In this document: positions 44,461 to 57,785 of the stretch, piece by piece
How the letters are laid out: each line of letters starts with the position of its first letter
How positions within the stretch are numbered: the stretch's first letter is position 1
Assembly: GCA_011009095.1 (NCBI GenBank)
Contig: VTPC01091236.1
Span: 285,814-349,813, forward strand
Direction: 5' to 3'
DNA: 64,000 nt
DNA from: Ignelater luminosus
Taxonomy: Eukaryota > Arthropoda > Insecta > Coleoptera > Elateridae
Program-made: the position numbers and the translations under genes
The notes under the pieces: generated by a model
Database searches by the model: none
Told to the model about the DNA's origin: nothing
What the model saw: the letters and a program-made list of their open reading frames with translations, nothing else

Positions 44461-47400
44461 TTTGTCCAAATCTTTGGTATAAGATCAAGCTAACTAACTA
44501 TGCTATCCCTGAAACACGCCTGAATAAAAACTTTTGGGTAACCATTAAAGAAGAGAAGTCTGGACGGCAGCAGCGATTTATGATTTGCGCCCTGGTGCTT
44601 CCTAATAGACAAATATGCCACAGTCACACAATTAAACGACTATTCAGCGAGTTAGTAACTTCGATACTTGTAATTTCTGAAAATACAAAAATAAATAGTC
44701 AAGGACTGATGCAAAACCGCGACTATTTGGAAATAATAAACTTTGCGAGAATTTTTACAAGTCTTATAACGACGTATGAGCTCGTTGTGTCTTAAAGAAA
44801 ACAAAATAATTTGCACTATGCTTAAATCTACAGCCAGTAAAGGTTTTTGCTCTTATTAACTTTAATATTTTGCAATGCCTATTTCTACTAACTTGACTTT
44901 TCCAGATTTTTCCTGTTTTCCAGGCAAAATCAAATACTGTTAGTGTACTGCGTACCATGAAAAACCAAAATCCAATTAATTTGAATGCCAAAGTATAATA
45001 AATATAAAGACAAAGATATCACCTTAGAGAAGCTATAAACACGGGGTTCAAAGAACAACAAAGTCAGATTCGGTCTGATTATCCTAGAAACAGAAAGGGG
45101 AAAGTCATTTATAGATAAACCATCGACAAAGTGAGGTGATGAGGTTCTTTACAAATCCACCCTGTATACAAACCACTTAAGTTTATAAAGAACGTAAATT
45201 CAAGAATAAAATCGCTTTAATTCTATTTTCAGGATGAAATGCTCTAAGAAATAAAGGGTTAGATACATTCTTTATAAAAGCTGTCACTTACTTAAAATTA
45301 AATGTACGAATACTTCATTGTACCTGTAAATTAAATGTTTTTATAAAGTCAGACACAGACAATTTATTGCTGGTAATTGGATGAGTATATTCCTTCAGAG
45401 TAAAATATCGTCTACATCCTATCTTGCTTTCTTGTTTCTTGCTTAAAAGGTCTAACCTCCTTGAATTCAAGAAGATTTTCGTAGACGCTTTCGAGTCCGC
45501 ACAATCCGCGCCTAAGTTCACTTGTGAAAGTTCTCTGTTGTCAACCCTCTTTAGTACTTCCCTTATCAGTTCGACTCATTTGTGCAAAGCTCGCACTGCA
45601 GTTCAACTGGTTGAATTTGGACGCATAATATTTTTATTTTACTGACCCGAGGAAGATTTTGCAATTGGCTGAAAGCGGCAGATCGTCTTGAGAATCCATG
45701 TCGCGGATGATTTTCGTTTTAAATAGGTTCTCATCATCGAATTCCGTCCACAAGAAGTCTTGACAAACTTGCTAATATGAACCATCTGACGAATTAACTC
45801 GAAATTTGTGATTTAACTATTTTCCGGTCATTAAAGCCATGGAGAATATTTAAGGAAAATCCCGAGAATTTTAATTATCATCCATCAATTTCTAAATTAA
45901 AATATATGTACGCACTCGTCGTTAGAATCTCAATGAAATTGTGTTCTAAAAGTGTCGCCCGTGGATTACCTAGCACAAATTAGCTATGTAAGTTCTCAAT
46001 ATTGTAAATATTTATTGACAGGAACGAGCCATTGTCTCTAGCAATTTAATTTGTTTATTTCATAATTAAACAATTAGTTAGGAATATTTAGGAATTCAAA
46101 TTCGCGCAGCAAAACTCTAGTTTATGTTATTGATTACAACTTGAGACGCAAGTTAGCTGTTAAATCTGTAGATAGATAAAATTCTTTTTTATCATTTAGA
46201 TTCAAAACAATCACAAACGAGCGTTATTTGTTTATTAATAGACACGTACAAGAACGATTTGCAATTTAAAAGACCTTGCCTGCGAAATGACTTACGCAAT
46301 TATAGTATTTCTTTGCTGGATAATTTGATTTGCACTATTAATGTTCCATATAACGAATTCTATGTTTAGTTGCTTTCCTGGTTAATTCAGTTGCAGGCTC
46401 CTGAATTACTGTGAACCACTGCGAAGCAGCTACGAGGAACAGCGAGCTTAGCCTGCAGTGTTATCATTTCTAGATTTTATAAAGTATCTAACATTGTAAG
46501 TAAAGTGTGTTCCTCTTGAGATACAGTAATAAGCAAAAGCATTCATTAACAAATTTTAAGTTTTCTCAAGGGCCTTTCCTTTTGGACTGACACTTCTCTC
46601 GTTGCTATTAATTTGACTGCATTCTCAACTTTATTTTTCGAAAATAAATTGATCACTAGCTTTATCGCCGAACTCGCCTATCTCCAACTCCCCAAGTTAG
46701 CCAGATGGCAGCTTAATTTTTTATCGCATCAGGATTACAAAATCCTGTTTTTTCTATAATATCAGATTGGTCACAATAAAACTTAAGGACTTTAGTTGCT
46801 ACTTGAAGGCATAGGGTTGCTTAAGTGAAGCTAAATTTAACTGGAGAAGTACAATAAGCTTCTTTAGCTGCAGTACATTTGGAAAGTATGCACGCCTAGA
46901 AAGTATATAGAATTTTTCTTGTTTTCATTTTGATTTTTTAAAACCAAATAATGTTTGTCATAGATGACTTTGAACGACAGTTACCTGGCATAGTTAAACA
47001 AATTTTTCTAGGAAATAACACCAGATCAAAATTCTCCGTTTAGGTGTTCTAGTCGAGATGAAGTCGCCTGTGTATTTCAAGAGGGATGAGGACTACGCAC
47101 AGGAAACGTGTAGTCAAGTACAGAAATTCGTTGGATTTTGTTTGGATTATTGAAGTAATGAGATTCGGACAATGAGATTTCTATCTAATTTTCTAATGAA
47201 TTAAAAGGCGGCAGCGTTTATTGGACGATTTCTTGCGTTGATTTATTTGTCCACTTTCTAAGTTAACCTGAAGATTTTTAACAGATTCTGATCGTCTACC
47301 ATCCATTAAAAAGTTTCAATTATTATCTTAGATCATTCTTGCACAAATTCCCTCTTACGCGCTGGGTGAGTCCGTAAGACTTATTGCTTCTCATTGTTAA

Positions 47401-50400
47401 ATTAAATTTAAAGATGTAAGACTTTTGTGTGCAGAAATAAGTTTCACAAGTTTCTATAGGAGAGAATATATAAGCTCTAGTATTGTTTACTAATGCATTA
47501 GACATTGGTTTTCTTATTGTTAGTTAACCAGAGTTTGCAGATTCTAGACTATTTAATTATGAGATAAAGTCTATTTTACTTCAAGTTTTCAGAGTTCTAA
47601 AACTGAATTCAATTTTTTTCAACGAATTTGTTGTAATCGCACTCTTTTCATACTGAAACAAATTCGTTTTCAGATCTTCACCAAAATTGTTGGAAGATCC
47701 TCGTATGTTTAGGTGAATATAACAAAATCGCAATTTGTTATTCTTTTTTATACCTACATATTATATTACAATATTATAAAGTAATAAGCATTCAACCGAG
47801 TATAATTTAGGATTCCCCATGCGTGTACAGAATATTACATACCTTTCTGCATGTGCTATTTTTCTTTTTAAATTAACACTCACTTACGCAGAATATATTA
47901 AGGATATATCGTTCACACTACGTTAATAAGTGAACAAAACTTGAATACATTAATAAGCGTTATTGATATTAAAACAAGTGGGCGAGTGACAGGTTACTTG
48001 ATTTATTTTCGCAATATCCTGGCGGGAAATTTAATTCGCCTCTTAAAGATTTTTAAAATTAAAAAGATCGTAATATAAATGACAGTGTTATGACAGGCTC
48101 CAGCAAATGCGAGTTTTTAACTTTCATTATTAAAAAATATTATTTTGAAATCTGCATCTGAATGCACCGCGTTTGACTTATATGAAAAATTAAATGAGGC
48201 TTGCTCTGACATAAAACTGAAATAAACGCTTTGTGTGCGATAATTATTTTTCCAGAAGCCTTTTGAATTAACGCTTTTATATTTCTCGTATGAAGCTGAA
48301 GTGTACGACTGACTCCCTCTGTGTGTTTGTGTGGGTGTGTGTATGTATGTTACAGCGGATTTACTAAAACCAAATTACTACATTTATTGTATAGTTTAAA
48401 ACTACGATTATACTAATTAACATGCACCTGAAAGAGAAAATCCTGGATATATTGTGGCTTTTGTCGTGTACAAATTTGCTTGAACCGGGTTTCGTTTAAA
48501 AATCAAACCTAATTTATCCTGTTAAAGAAAGGAAATTTCCAGAAATTTAGTAATTTGCTAAATGTTTTGTGTGACCCAATATTAACTTTTCAAATTTAAT
48601 TTTGTCTGAAAGTTTTAGTGGCAGAACTAAAGCTTCTACTTACTGTTGAATACCACTTTTAAATGAAAAGTAACTTTCCAATATATTTCGATCTTAGATT
48701 TGCCCGAAAAACCGTTCAGACAAACGATTGATTTTGGCATCCCCATCAAAACCGCCCGAAAACTCGGATCGACGAGATATTCAACATCTGTGTTCCAGAA
48801 GCATCAACTCGGAAAAACACGTAAAAACTGTAGAATCACGCAAAACATGGTTTGAAAGTTTTCTTCTGTCAAGCACACCTGTACAGACTATATGATGGCT
48901 TTTTTTGCTTAGTCCACACGAAATGAAACTAAGTACTATTTCGTTTTTTTCTGAAAAATCCAGAAAGTGCATCCTTTCTTTAACCGACAACCACAACAAA
49001 ATTAAAAGTTTTTCTAGATTTACATAGTTAAAAAACCCATACAAAATAAATACTTATCAAGAAATGTTCTTTCTGTTTTTATAAACTCAAAAGAACCATT
49101 TCTCCCCCTAAATACGCTCCTGCTATCTAACTAGATGAAATGGAAGGAATCTTTGCAGGTGCTTTTATATCAACATCTCCTCATGGAAACCTTGTTATAT
49201 TAAAATAGAAGCATGCGGACATTAATGTGCCAATAAGGTTTGGTACAACGGGCCTTTAGTTTTCAGAAGGAATAATTCCATAGGTGTCATTTGCAACCAA
49301 TAACGAATAGTCTTTCTTTGTTATGGTCCTTTAATTTGCATGAACTGAAGAATACTTTGAAGAGTTCAGTAAAAATAGTACACTTATCTTATAATATCAA
49401 GATCGTGTGCCAATGTTATTGTGGTAGCAATTCTGAGGTTCAAAAGTCAAGCTTTTCTAACCAAGAATGATTCAAAATAAGTAGCTTTTGAACACTAAGC
49501 CAGCTACCTTCATTTTCAAATTTCTTCCATCACTGAAACACTCAGTTAAGAACGAACGTTTCTATTTTATTTTGTTAATAATAAATTCAACTAATTAAAT
49601 TTGAAGTAGACCCTAAAGTCCTAATAAGGATTACTTACACAAGTTGTTCCAAATCGGCTTGTAAACGAAATTAAAGAAATTTCCCGTACCATAGACTTTT
49701 GTATCACAATACAAGTTTGAATACCATTCAAAATTCTACTGGAAAAGTTCATTTGGTCGGAAGGAAGCAACTGGCCTGAAAGAAACAATCGTTCCACAAA
49801 ATCCAACTGAATCAAAAAACCAAAAAAAAGGTTCAAAATGCTCCAGACATTCCACAAACTCAAAAGACTTAACCGGTTTGACTGATTCAGAAAAAAACCA
49901 ATACAGGTCTAAGAAGGCAAAAGACTTAAAGCATGTTAGAAGTCTTAAGCAAAGATTGATTTTGCGTCCTTGGAAAAATCAACCGATAAAGTAACGTAAC
50001 GGTTCATATCAAAGGATTATACTAAGCAAAGTGACCGTGGCCGATAGGAAGTTATGTCAATAAGCAAGCCAAGATTTGTTTCAAGCAGAATCTACACAGA
50101 TTCAGTAAGAAAAGGAAATCAGGTGTGTCCTGAAACGAACAGAGAGAACAAACATGTGCAAGGGAAAAGGGAAAAGGGAAGCTTTACATCAGAAGAATTA
50201 TTTGATTGTGGACTCCACAGAGCACAGTACATTTCTATAATGAATAGACTTTTGTAAAGGTTGATTTGTTTGTGTTCAATTGACAAATGGAATTTCCATG
50301 TTTAAATGCCACTGGACGATTCTATATTGACAGCCAGATTTGACAAAGTGATACCATGTCGGCAGCAGATCTACGTCGAGATTGTGATGAAGAGCGAGAT

Positions 50401-50445
50401 AAACTTTTGTATGTTTATCAAAGTTATTGCAACATCTTGCAACTT
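44461..50445. other. long AT-rich spacer
   Basis: About 6 kb in which I recognise no gene or mobile element. It includes a GT-rich tract at 48319-48350. A 129-codon frame at 44406-44795, continuing out of array G, and an 87-codon minus frame at 49044-48781 contain no family motif. Confidence 0.4.
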
Positions 50446-51135
50446 AAATGCCACGTTGTGGATGGTGCGTTTAATGTCAGTCTCAGCTGTTTTGTCGTCT
50501 TTTCCTGGTAGCGTCTGTTTTTCTTTAACATTCTTGGGAAAAGCTTTAACATTTTTGAAAAAATCAAATTAGATTTACAACTACGTCAACTAATGACGCT
50601 CGGTTATTTCTCTTTTAGGTAAAAAAAATAATCTGGCTACAGGATCAACCTTATTACATTAATTAAAATGTACCGCGCGACCTCTAGGCGGGTTTTGTAA
50701 CTCTGTGGCTGTTTTCTGTTTTATGTTCTTACAGAAACTTTATTTATTGACGAGCAAAATTTACTATCTACCAGATCAGTTGCAATTAGTCATCAACGTA
50801 ACTAGATAAGTCACTTTGTGAGCACGCTTCGTCCGATCCTCTTGGCACTCTTTGTTTAGATTTCTTTGAGGAAACTAACCTGGTTGGAGGTCAGACTTTT
50901 TATTTTCACAAGACCACCATTGCAAGTGCTTTCATTTCATTAACTTTATCCCTCTGTCCATTACTCTCCTGGCTTCGTTGCTTTTAATTTTTAAATGTTC
51001 TCAAAAAACTAATCTGATTCAAGTTTGAATTTGCTCTCCATCAAGCAACTCTTAGCTACAGGTGCATGATCGGCGATTTGATGCCTTTAATGTCAGTTTT
51101 AATTGTCTATGTGACTCTTATGAAAGCTACCTCAT
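50446..51135 (+). repeat. two repeat B-related copies upstream of the pogo relic
   Basis: Copy at about 50446-50560: ATGGTGCGTTTAATGTCAGTCTCAGCTG. Copy at about 51025-51135: GCTCTCCATCAAGCAAC, then ATGCCTTTAATGTCAG. The second shares its GCTCTCCATCAAG segment with the B-like insert at 27338. Neither is flanked by repeat A. Confidence 0.5.
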
Positions 51136-51226
51136 TGGCATTGCGCTAGCTATGATGATAGCAACGTAAGAACACCTACTTCAAACAATTTTTTTCATAA
51201 TAGGGTATTCTTTTGTTTCTTACAAG

Positions 51227-52969
51227 ATGGTAGGAAAATACAAGCCGAAGACAGAGCGCCAGAGTTTGAAAGCATGGAGCAGACAGTGCGTGCAGTTATT
51301 AGTGGTTCTATGGGGGGATATAAACGGGTTGCAGGTCAGTTTCAAGTGCCTCAAACAACTTTAGTACGTTAAGTACGTAAAAAAACGTGCAGATTCTGAT
51401 GAAGCAGTGATAAAGTCTTTGGGCAGATTTACAAGCGTTTTTAGTAGAAACAAGAAAGAAGAACTAGTAGCTTATTTACATAAAATGGAGGTTCGGCTGT
51501 TTGGTTTAACAATCAAGGAGCTTCGTACACTAACTTTCTAGCTAGCTGAACGGAACAACCTTCCTCATTCATTCAAAGATGAAGCTGCCGGACTTGAATG
51601 GGTGCGAGGTTTTCTAACTCGCCATCCAGTTTTAAGACTAAGAAAATCTGAGGCAAATGAGCTTTAATAAAGTTACCATTCAAAAGTTCCATGACCTTTT
51701 GGCTAACGTGGTCGATATTCATCGCCTAGCTGCTGACAGAATTTAGAATTGTGACGAGACAGATGTCGTCAGTAAATGCAACTGAATTTTTCAAGATAAT
51801 AGCCAAAACTGGATGAAGACTAGTAAAAGCATTGTGATCGGGAGAGCGAGGGGTGTCGAAATACTTATGTTTCTCGGTAGCTGAAAATTATGTTTCACCA
51901 ATTAATCTTCCCCCGAAAGCGTAAAAAGCAAGAATTTGAAGCAGGTCTTCTACCTAGTAGTGCAGAAAACAGGCTAGATGACCAAGAAGCTTTTTTCTTC
52001 AATGGTTCATAAAATGTATCTCCTTCACAGGGGTAACAAAAAAGAGGTCTATCTTACTGTTACTTGATGATCATACAACTCACCCAAAAAATTTAGCTTT
52101 GGTAGGCATGGCTCGTAACAATAGGGTCATATTGTGTTTCCCACCCCATTGTTCACACAAACTCCAGCTTTTGGATGTGAGTTTTATGAAGCCCCTAAGC
52201 AAATATTATTAAGACGAACTCCGCAAGTGACTGAGAAATAATCCTGGAAAGGTTGGGACTATGTTCCAGATCGCAATGTTATTTGAGAACGCTTACATGC
52301 TTGCTCCACAATGCTGACGGCTGTTAATGGTTTTCGGAGAACTAGAATATGGCCTCTTGATAAGGCAGATTTTTGTATCTTCTGCTACTACTGACGTTAC
52401 CCTTCCTCCCATATCAGATGTTGATGCCGCATCAAGCCCCTTACTTGTTTTAACACCAGCAGCGACGACTGCCAGGCCAGAAACGTCAAGCTGCAGTTCA
52501 TTTAAAACTTTTAGTCCAGAAAATATATTGCCAGTCCCCAAAATCGCCTAGAACGGGCCTCGCAAGAGAAAGAGAAAACTGCCATATTGACATCCTCTTC
52601 AAGAGGTAGTAGCTACTCACAACAACACGATTAAAAAACCTGTGAAAAAGCGGCTTGCTTTTCAAGGAAACAACAGCAAAAAAGTGACTTCTCTCAACCT
52701 CAAGCTGCCATAAATGCCTCGTACTAAAAAAGAAATCTACTCCACCACCTTCATTGGCGAGTGAAAGTGGCGAGCTTCTAGAGGAAGATAAATGTCTGTA
52801 TGGCCACAATTATTCAGAAGAAGGATGGATTAGGTGTTCATCATGCACGAAATGGGCTCACAACTTCTGCGTCGAGGTTGAAGAAGGGAACGAAAAAGCA
52901 ATCCATATTTGCGTTTCTTTTGTGAAAATTAACAATCAAATTTTCAACATAGTCACTGCTAAGTCATAG
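51227..52969 (+). pseudogene. pogo-like (DDE_1) transposase relic with C-terminal zinc-finger remnant
   Basis: This is a cut-and-paste transposase of the pogo branch of Tc1/mariner. It starts MVGKYKPKTERQSLKAW at 51227. A psq-type helix-turn-helix follows in another frame (VRAVISGSMGGYKRVAGQF, PQTTLVR). The CENP-B-type region reads LTIKELRTLTF, LAERNNLPHSF and WVRGFLTRHPVLRLRKSEA (to about 51660). In the catalytic core NCDETD (about 51747) keeps the first Asp, LLLDDHTTHPKNLAL (about 52060) the second, and HKLQLLDVSFMKPL (about 52160) the third. The C-terminal linker is SPENILPVPKIA and RKRKRKLPY. CLYGHNYSEEGWIRCSSCTKWAHNFC (52793-52870) is a PHD-like finger whose first CxxC reads CLYG and whose last CxxC reads CVSF. 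At least six stops or frameshifts kill it. GGGTACCCCATTTTGCTCCA (53045) and GGTACCCCCTTTTGCCCCAT (53165) downstream are probably terminal or subterminal sequence. Confidence 0.85.
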
Positions 52970-53044
52970 GTTAAGGCTCAGAAATTGATTTTTTGCGTTT
53001 GAGGAATACTGTAATTTTTCTAGGATTAAACAAATCTGTTAAGT

Positions 53045-53190
53045 GGGTACCCCATTTTGCTCCACCCATAAGACAAAACGTTGTTAGTTGTTACTAAACA
53101 TGTTACTACCAATAAACCTTAATTAAAATTACATTTTTTTATTTTTAAAAATAGTCAAACCTTAGGTACCCCCTTTTGCCCCATGTTCTC
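53045..53190 (+). repeat. duplicated GGTACCCC(A/C)TTTTGC(T/C)CCA motif, likely pogo end sequence
   Basis: Two direct copies 120 bp apart just downstream of the pogo-like reading frame. The outer copy would be the element's right terminal sequence. I could not find a matching inverted copy upstream of 51227, so the left end may be lost. Confidence 0.45.
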
Positions 53191-53514
53191 CTACCTACAC
53201 TTATGCAGCAATTAAGACGCTATAAACTCCAAATTGTTATTTAGTAAAAACGGCACGTTTTTATCTTCACACGTTGCATTTCAAGTAACATTTGCAGTAA
53301 TTACAGCTTAGCTGAACAACCAGCCACATCATACACGCTGGTGAGAAATGGAAAAAACGTGGATATTCGGCTGAAAAGTTCAAAATTAACAAGATTTCCA
53401 TGTAAAGTATTAAAATACTGTTTGAAGTTGAAGACAATGATAATATATTTCAGGAGTTTCACGATATCATATCATAAGTTGACCGTTTGAAGAAAGTCAC
53501 TACATCTCCAGTAG

Positions 53515-53650
53515 AATGTCTAAGCCAGTTCTGGCTCATGTCAGTTTGTCTTTCAAACGACAGAACTATTTCGACCTTAAAATGACCAAAGCATGTTTGA
53601 AAAAGTTTAGCGCACTTTTAAAGATTTGTTTATTTCGAAGTCGAGAAATT
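53515..53650 (+). repeat. repeat C, copy 3
   Basis: TCTAAGCCAGTTCTGGCTCATGTCAG onwards. Its frame is open for 78 codons (SKPVLAHVSLSFKRQ and on), unlike the copies at 26077 and 35039, which carry stops. I cannot tell whether that is meaningful. Confidence 0.6.
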
Positions 53651-55344
53651 AATTATAGTCGATTGATTTATCATAGTAAACATTCATTCTATAGACACAA
53701 CATTTTCATTTTGCATTTCGGTTTTGTAATCTTTTTTTTTTGGGTATTCTAAAACTGTCTCAATGATACCTATAAGAGAATTTATATAGTACCAAGTTTC
53801 ATTCTGTCTTGTGATTGAGGTCTAGTGTGTGTGATTAGTATTATGTATGAATAATTTTGTAATCGCTTTTGTTTCAACATTGCTAAAGAAATAAGACTAA
53901 AAAATGTGCACTAATTATTTTTTTAATTCTCTGGTTTTTTATCAACGTACAACAACATTGTTTTGTTTTATTATAAAATCTCTGATTATGTTTTTAAATT
54001 AAAAAAGGCTCAAATGCCGTAATTTATTAAAGATAAATCTAACTGTAATAAACCTACACTTTGTTTTTAATGTAACCAGAATCTAATTATAACTTGAAGT
54101 TTATATCATTCAGATGATAAAAAAGTTAATGGTCCATGGATTCGTTTAATTATTTAAAGCTTTTATTAGGTCAGAGTTTGATGATGATATGCCACAGATT
54201 ACTTAACTAAGCACTTAATTATAATTAATTTTTTAAAAATTCATTTCTACAGATAAGAAAATACAGCAACTACCACCTATTAAATTTAAATTGAAAAATT
54301 AAAAAAAAATTAATAAATATAATCTCAGCTTTATAATTATGAGTTTTATTGGATTTTAAACGCTAGACTGTTTTTTTTAAATCTGTAACATTTCTAAATT
54401 AGCAACACTTCGAAAATGAAAACCGGCCACAATGAATAATAGCAGTTAAGTAATTCCAAATAAGTACGTGGCTTTTCTCTATAAAATGTCATAAAAGTTA
54501 CAAAATCAATTGTAACTATTATGTAAAAATAATATATTTTATTGCTCTGTGCCTGAAATTTGTAATTCTTGTGGTTTGCGAATCGGTTACTTAATTAAGA
54601 ACAAATTTTGTAAGATACAGTAAAAAGGAAATCGGTAAAATTAACAACGTTAAAAGGTAAATTTTTACTTTATTATTGCAAATATTTGTATAAAATCAAC
54701 AAAAGCTTTTAAGTCGTTCATAATTACTAAATCTAAAAAGGAATCTTATCTTTAAATTGCTTTTAAGTTTGTAAATAATACTTGAATACAAGTGTAAATT
54801 AATGATTTTTACATATTTTTATCTTACGTTAAGTTCAGATTTGCTTAACGGGAACATCAAAAGTTTTAACCATTAATAATTCTAAATTCTAAATGTTAAC
54901 GAGATATTGGATATATTTTGTAAAATTATAGTTGATCACTTACAAAATAATTTATAAGTTACAGGTGGATCTTTTTTACCGTCAGGCATTTAAATTGAAA
55001 AGTAACCAATTAAATCTAATTTATAGAGAATCAATGTGGATATTTAAAAAGAAATTCTGGCATCTTTCATCATAATTGGCGGTTGCAGAATTATAATCAA
55101 AACACACAAATTTATCATGTTGCAGTTTTCCAACAGAATACAACAAAAGTCATAATATTCATAAACAGTCATTATTATTGATCGATTTTTTGTTGCTATA
55201 ATTAAATATTTTACTGAAATTAAAAATGAAATCTGTCTTTCGAATAAAGCTACTCTTTATTGATTTAATGAACGTGTATTTATTAAAGTTATGAACGGAA
55301 ATTTGTTATTATTATGAACTATTTATTGATATTTATCGATAATT

Positions 55345-55387
<43 letters not shown>

Positions 55388-55672
55388 ACTTGTACATTAA
55401 TTGTATTAAAATCATTCTTTAAATGTATGAACCTCCTTCCATTATTTTACAAAATAACAAATAAGCTTAAACATTGCATCAACCCACAATGCCCATTCAA
55501 CATCCACATATCCTTTCATTATATCTTATCTGCACTTGTCAACCCATCTGGCCAGCGTGGCAAGATAAGGTTAAAAACCCACGGATTCTGGAGGGGGGCG
55601 GGCAGAAATTTGATGACAAAGACATCCAAAGCATCCACAGAAAAAACATATAATCTAATGGTTTATAGCTAC
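53651..55672. other. AT-rich spacer
   Basis: No gene seen. It includes an AAT microsatellite at about 55345-55385. The last 150 bp may belong to the 5' region of the LINE that follows. Confidence 0.4.
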
Positions 55673-57785
55673 ATTCAATATTCGGCCATTAGGACCAGAA
55701 GAAAAACTGTTAGAATTGAAAGAGGAAATAAAGAAAATCAAATGGACAGGATTAGCAGAGGTACGACGAAAAGGAAAACAATGTATTACACTGAAAAGTG
55801 GACACCAACTATTCTACAAAGAACATGAAAACCAGACGACAGGTGAAGTAGGCTTGCTGATCAACAAAAAAGATACATCCAAAATCACACAATACAAAGC
55901 TACATCAACAAGAGTAATCACGGTGGACATCCAAACTTACCAATGACATGCGTGTAAAATCATCCAAGGGTATGCCCCGACAGCAGATCATGATGATGAG
56001 ACAGTAGAACGATTCTACGAAGAAACAAATGAAGCCATGAAGGAAACAAAGCAAAATATAAAATCATAATAAGCGATTTTGACGCAGCGATAGGGAAAAA
56101 AGAAGGAAACAGGAATAGGACCAAATGGATTAGGAAAAAGAAACAAGAAAGGAGAAACACTAGCAAATTATGTAAAAGAATACAACCTGTATATAACCAA
56201 TATATTTTTTAAAAAGTAAAAAAAGAGAAGGTGAACTTATCAAAGCCCGAATGGAACAACAAGGAATGAGATTATATACTATGCAACGAAAGGAACATAG
56301 TGTTAGACACAGTAGTGTTAAACACGGTAAACCCAGGTAGTGATCACAGAATGCTAAGAGCACGAATAAGAATTAACACTAAAAAGAAAAAGAAAAAAAC
56401 TTGTACAAAACATAACGAAATTAGTAAATATAGAAGAACTGGGAAGAATACAAAGACTATCAAAGCGCATCAAAAAGATAGACAGGGAATCAAACCTAGA
56501 AATCCTAAACACGGAACTAACAAGCACGATACTAAAAATAACAGAAGAATTAAGACACAAGTAAAAAGAGAAAGTGAATAAGCTAAGTAAAGAAACACAA
56601 GACCTAATAAAAAAGAGGCAACCGCTTTTACAAAACTGAGCGCAAAACAGAATAGAACTCATAGAAATCAACAAAACAATTAAGAAATAGTCTAAAGAAG
56701 ACATAAGAAAATACAAAATAGCACAATTAAAAGAAACACTAAAAGAAAGTAAAGGCTTAAAAGATTGAAAGAAGGAAACAAATGAAGGAAAAAATCGAAT
56801 AACAAAAATAACTAGCGATGAGAACAAGGAGATTACAGAAAAACAAGAAATAACAAAAAAGATTGAAAACTATTACCAAACGTTATACGAGAGGAAAGTA
56901 AAACCACCTTCAGGAAAACAAGAAATACACCGAAAAGTAGTGAAAAATGTCGGACCTGAAGATATACCGGAAGTAACAGGGAAGGAATAAGAAAGGCCAT
57001 AAGTACCATAAAAAACAGGAGAGCTCCCAAAGAAAATAGAATTGTATTGGAAATGGTAAAATACGGAAGACAACCCCTAATAGAAATAGTAAAAACAATT
57101 TTTAACAAATGCATAGAAATTAATAAAGTGCCAACAACTTGATTATATGCTCAAATAGCATTAATATTTAAGAAAGGAAATAAATATAAATTAGAAAACT
57201 ATAGACCCATCAGCCTGTTATTAGTTCTTTATTTACAAAGATAATTACACTACTACTAACAAATAAACTAGACGATTATCAGCCCCGAGAACAGGCGGGA
57301 TTTAAAAGAGGATATACCATAGTACCACATATCACCTACAAACAATGAGAACGTTAGTCGAAAAAGCAAATGAATATAAAATAACACTCTAGATAGCAAT
57401 AGTAGACTGTAAAAAGGCATTTGACTCAATAGAAATATGGGCAATCCTAAATGCTTTAAGCAACAGCAGAGTCGATGACCGATACACGAAACTCATCCAA
57501 TATATATATATTGTCCAAAAACGGACAAAATAAAACTACGGAGAGAAATAAAACAAGGAGACTCTATCTGCCCGAAGCTTTTTACTTTAGCTCTTAAAGA
57601 CATGTTTAGAACATTAGAATGGGAAGATAAAGCAGTAACGATAGATGGCGAAAAACTGAACCACTTGAGATTTGCAGATGATGTCACGTTAATAGTAAAT
57701 AGCAAAATAGAACTGCAAGAAATGTTATTAGATCGAAAGAAATCGGACTAAAGATAAATTTAGGAAAAATACCTAACCAACGAAC
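55673..57785 (+). pseudogene. RTE-clade LINE, part 1: endonuclease and reverse transcriptase
   Basis: This is a near-full-length but decayed RTE-type non-LTR retrotransposon. The apurinic-like endonuclease starts ATFNIRPLGPEEKLLELKE (about 55670). WTGLAEVRRKGKQCITLKSG, VGLLINKK, KIIQGYAPTADHDDETVE (about 55955) and SDFDAAIGKK follow; GSDHRMLRA (about 56338) is the terminal GSDH motif. The reverse transcriptase is read in several frames: NYRPISL-like sequence (about 57200), QAGFKRGYT, a KKAFDS-like stretch (about 57412), IKQGDSICPKLFTLAL (about 57550) and HLRFADDVTLIV (about 57661-57695), which keeps the catalytic ADD. The QGD.I.PKLFT.AL pattern is typical of RTE. Frameshifts and stops recur throughout. 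The frame is broken near 57785 by the fold-back element and resumes at about 58655. Confidence 0.85.

Noticed and set aside
44406..44795. 129-codon open frame leaving array G
   Set aside because: No recognisable motif, and its first part is repeat sequence. Left unassigned and not called a gene.
56354..57114. 157-codon and neighbouring minus-strand hydrophobic frames
   Set aside because: Same reason: antisense of the RTE LINE coding strand.
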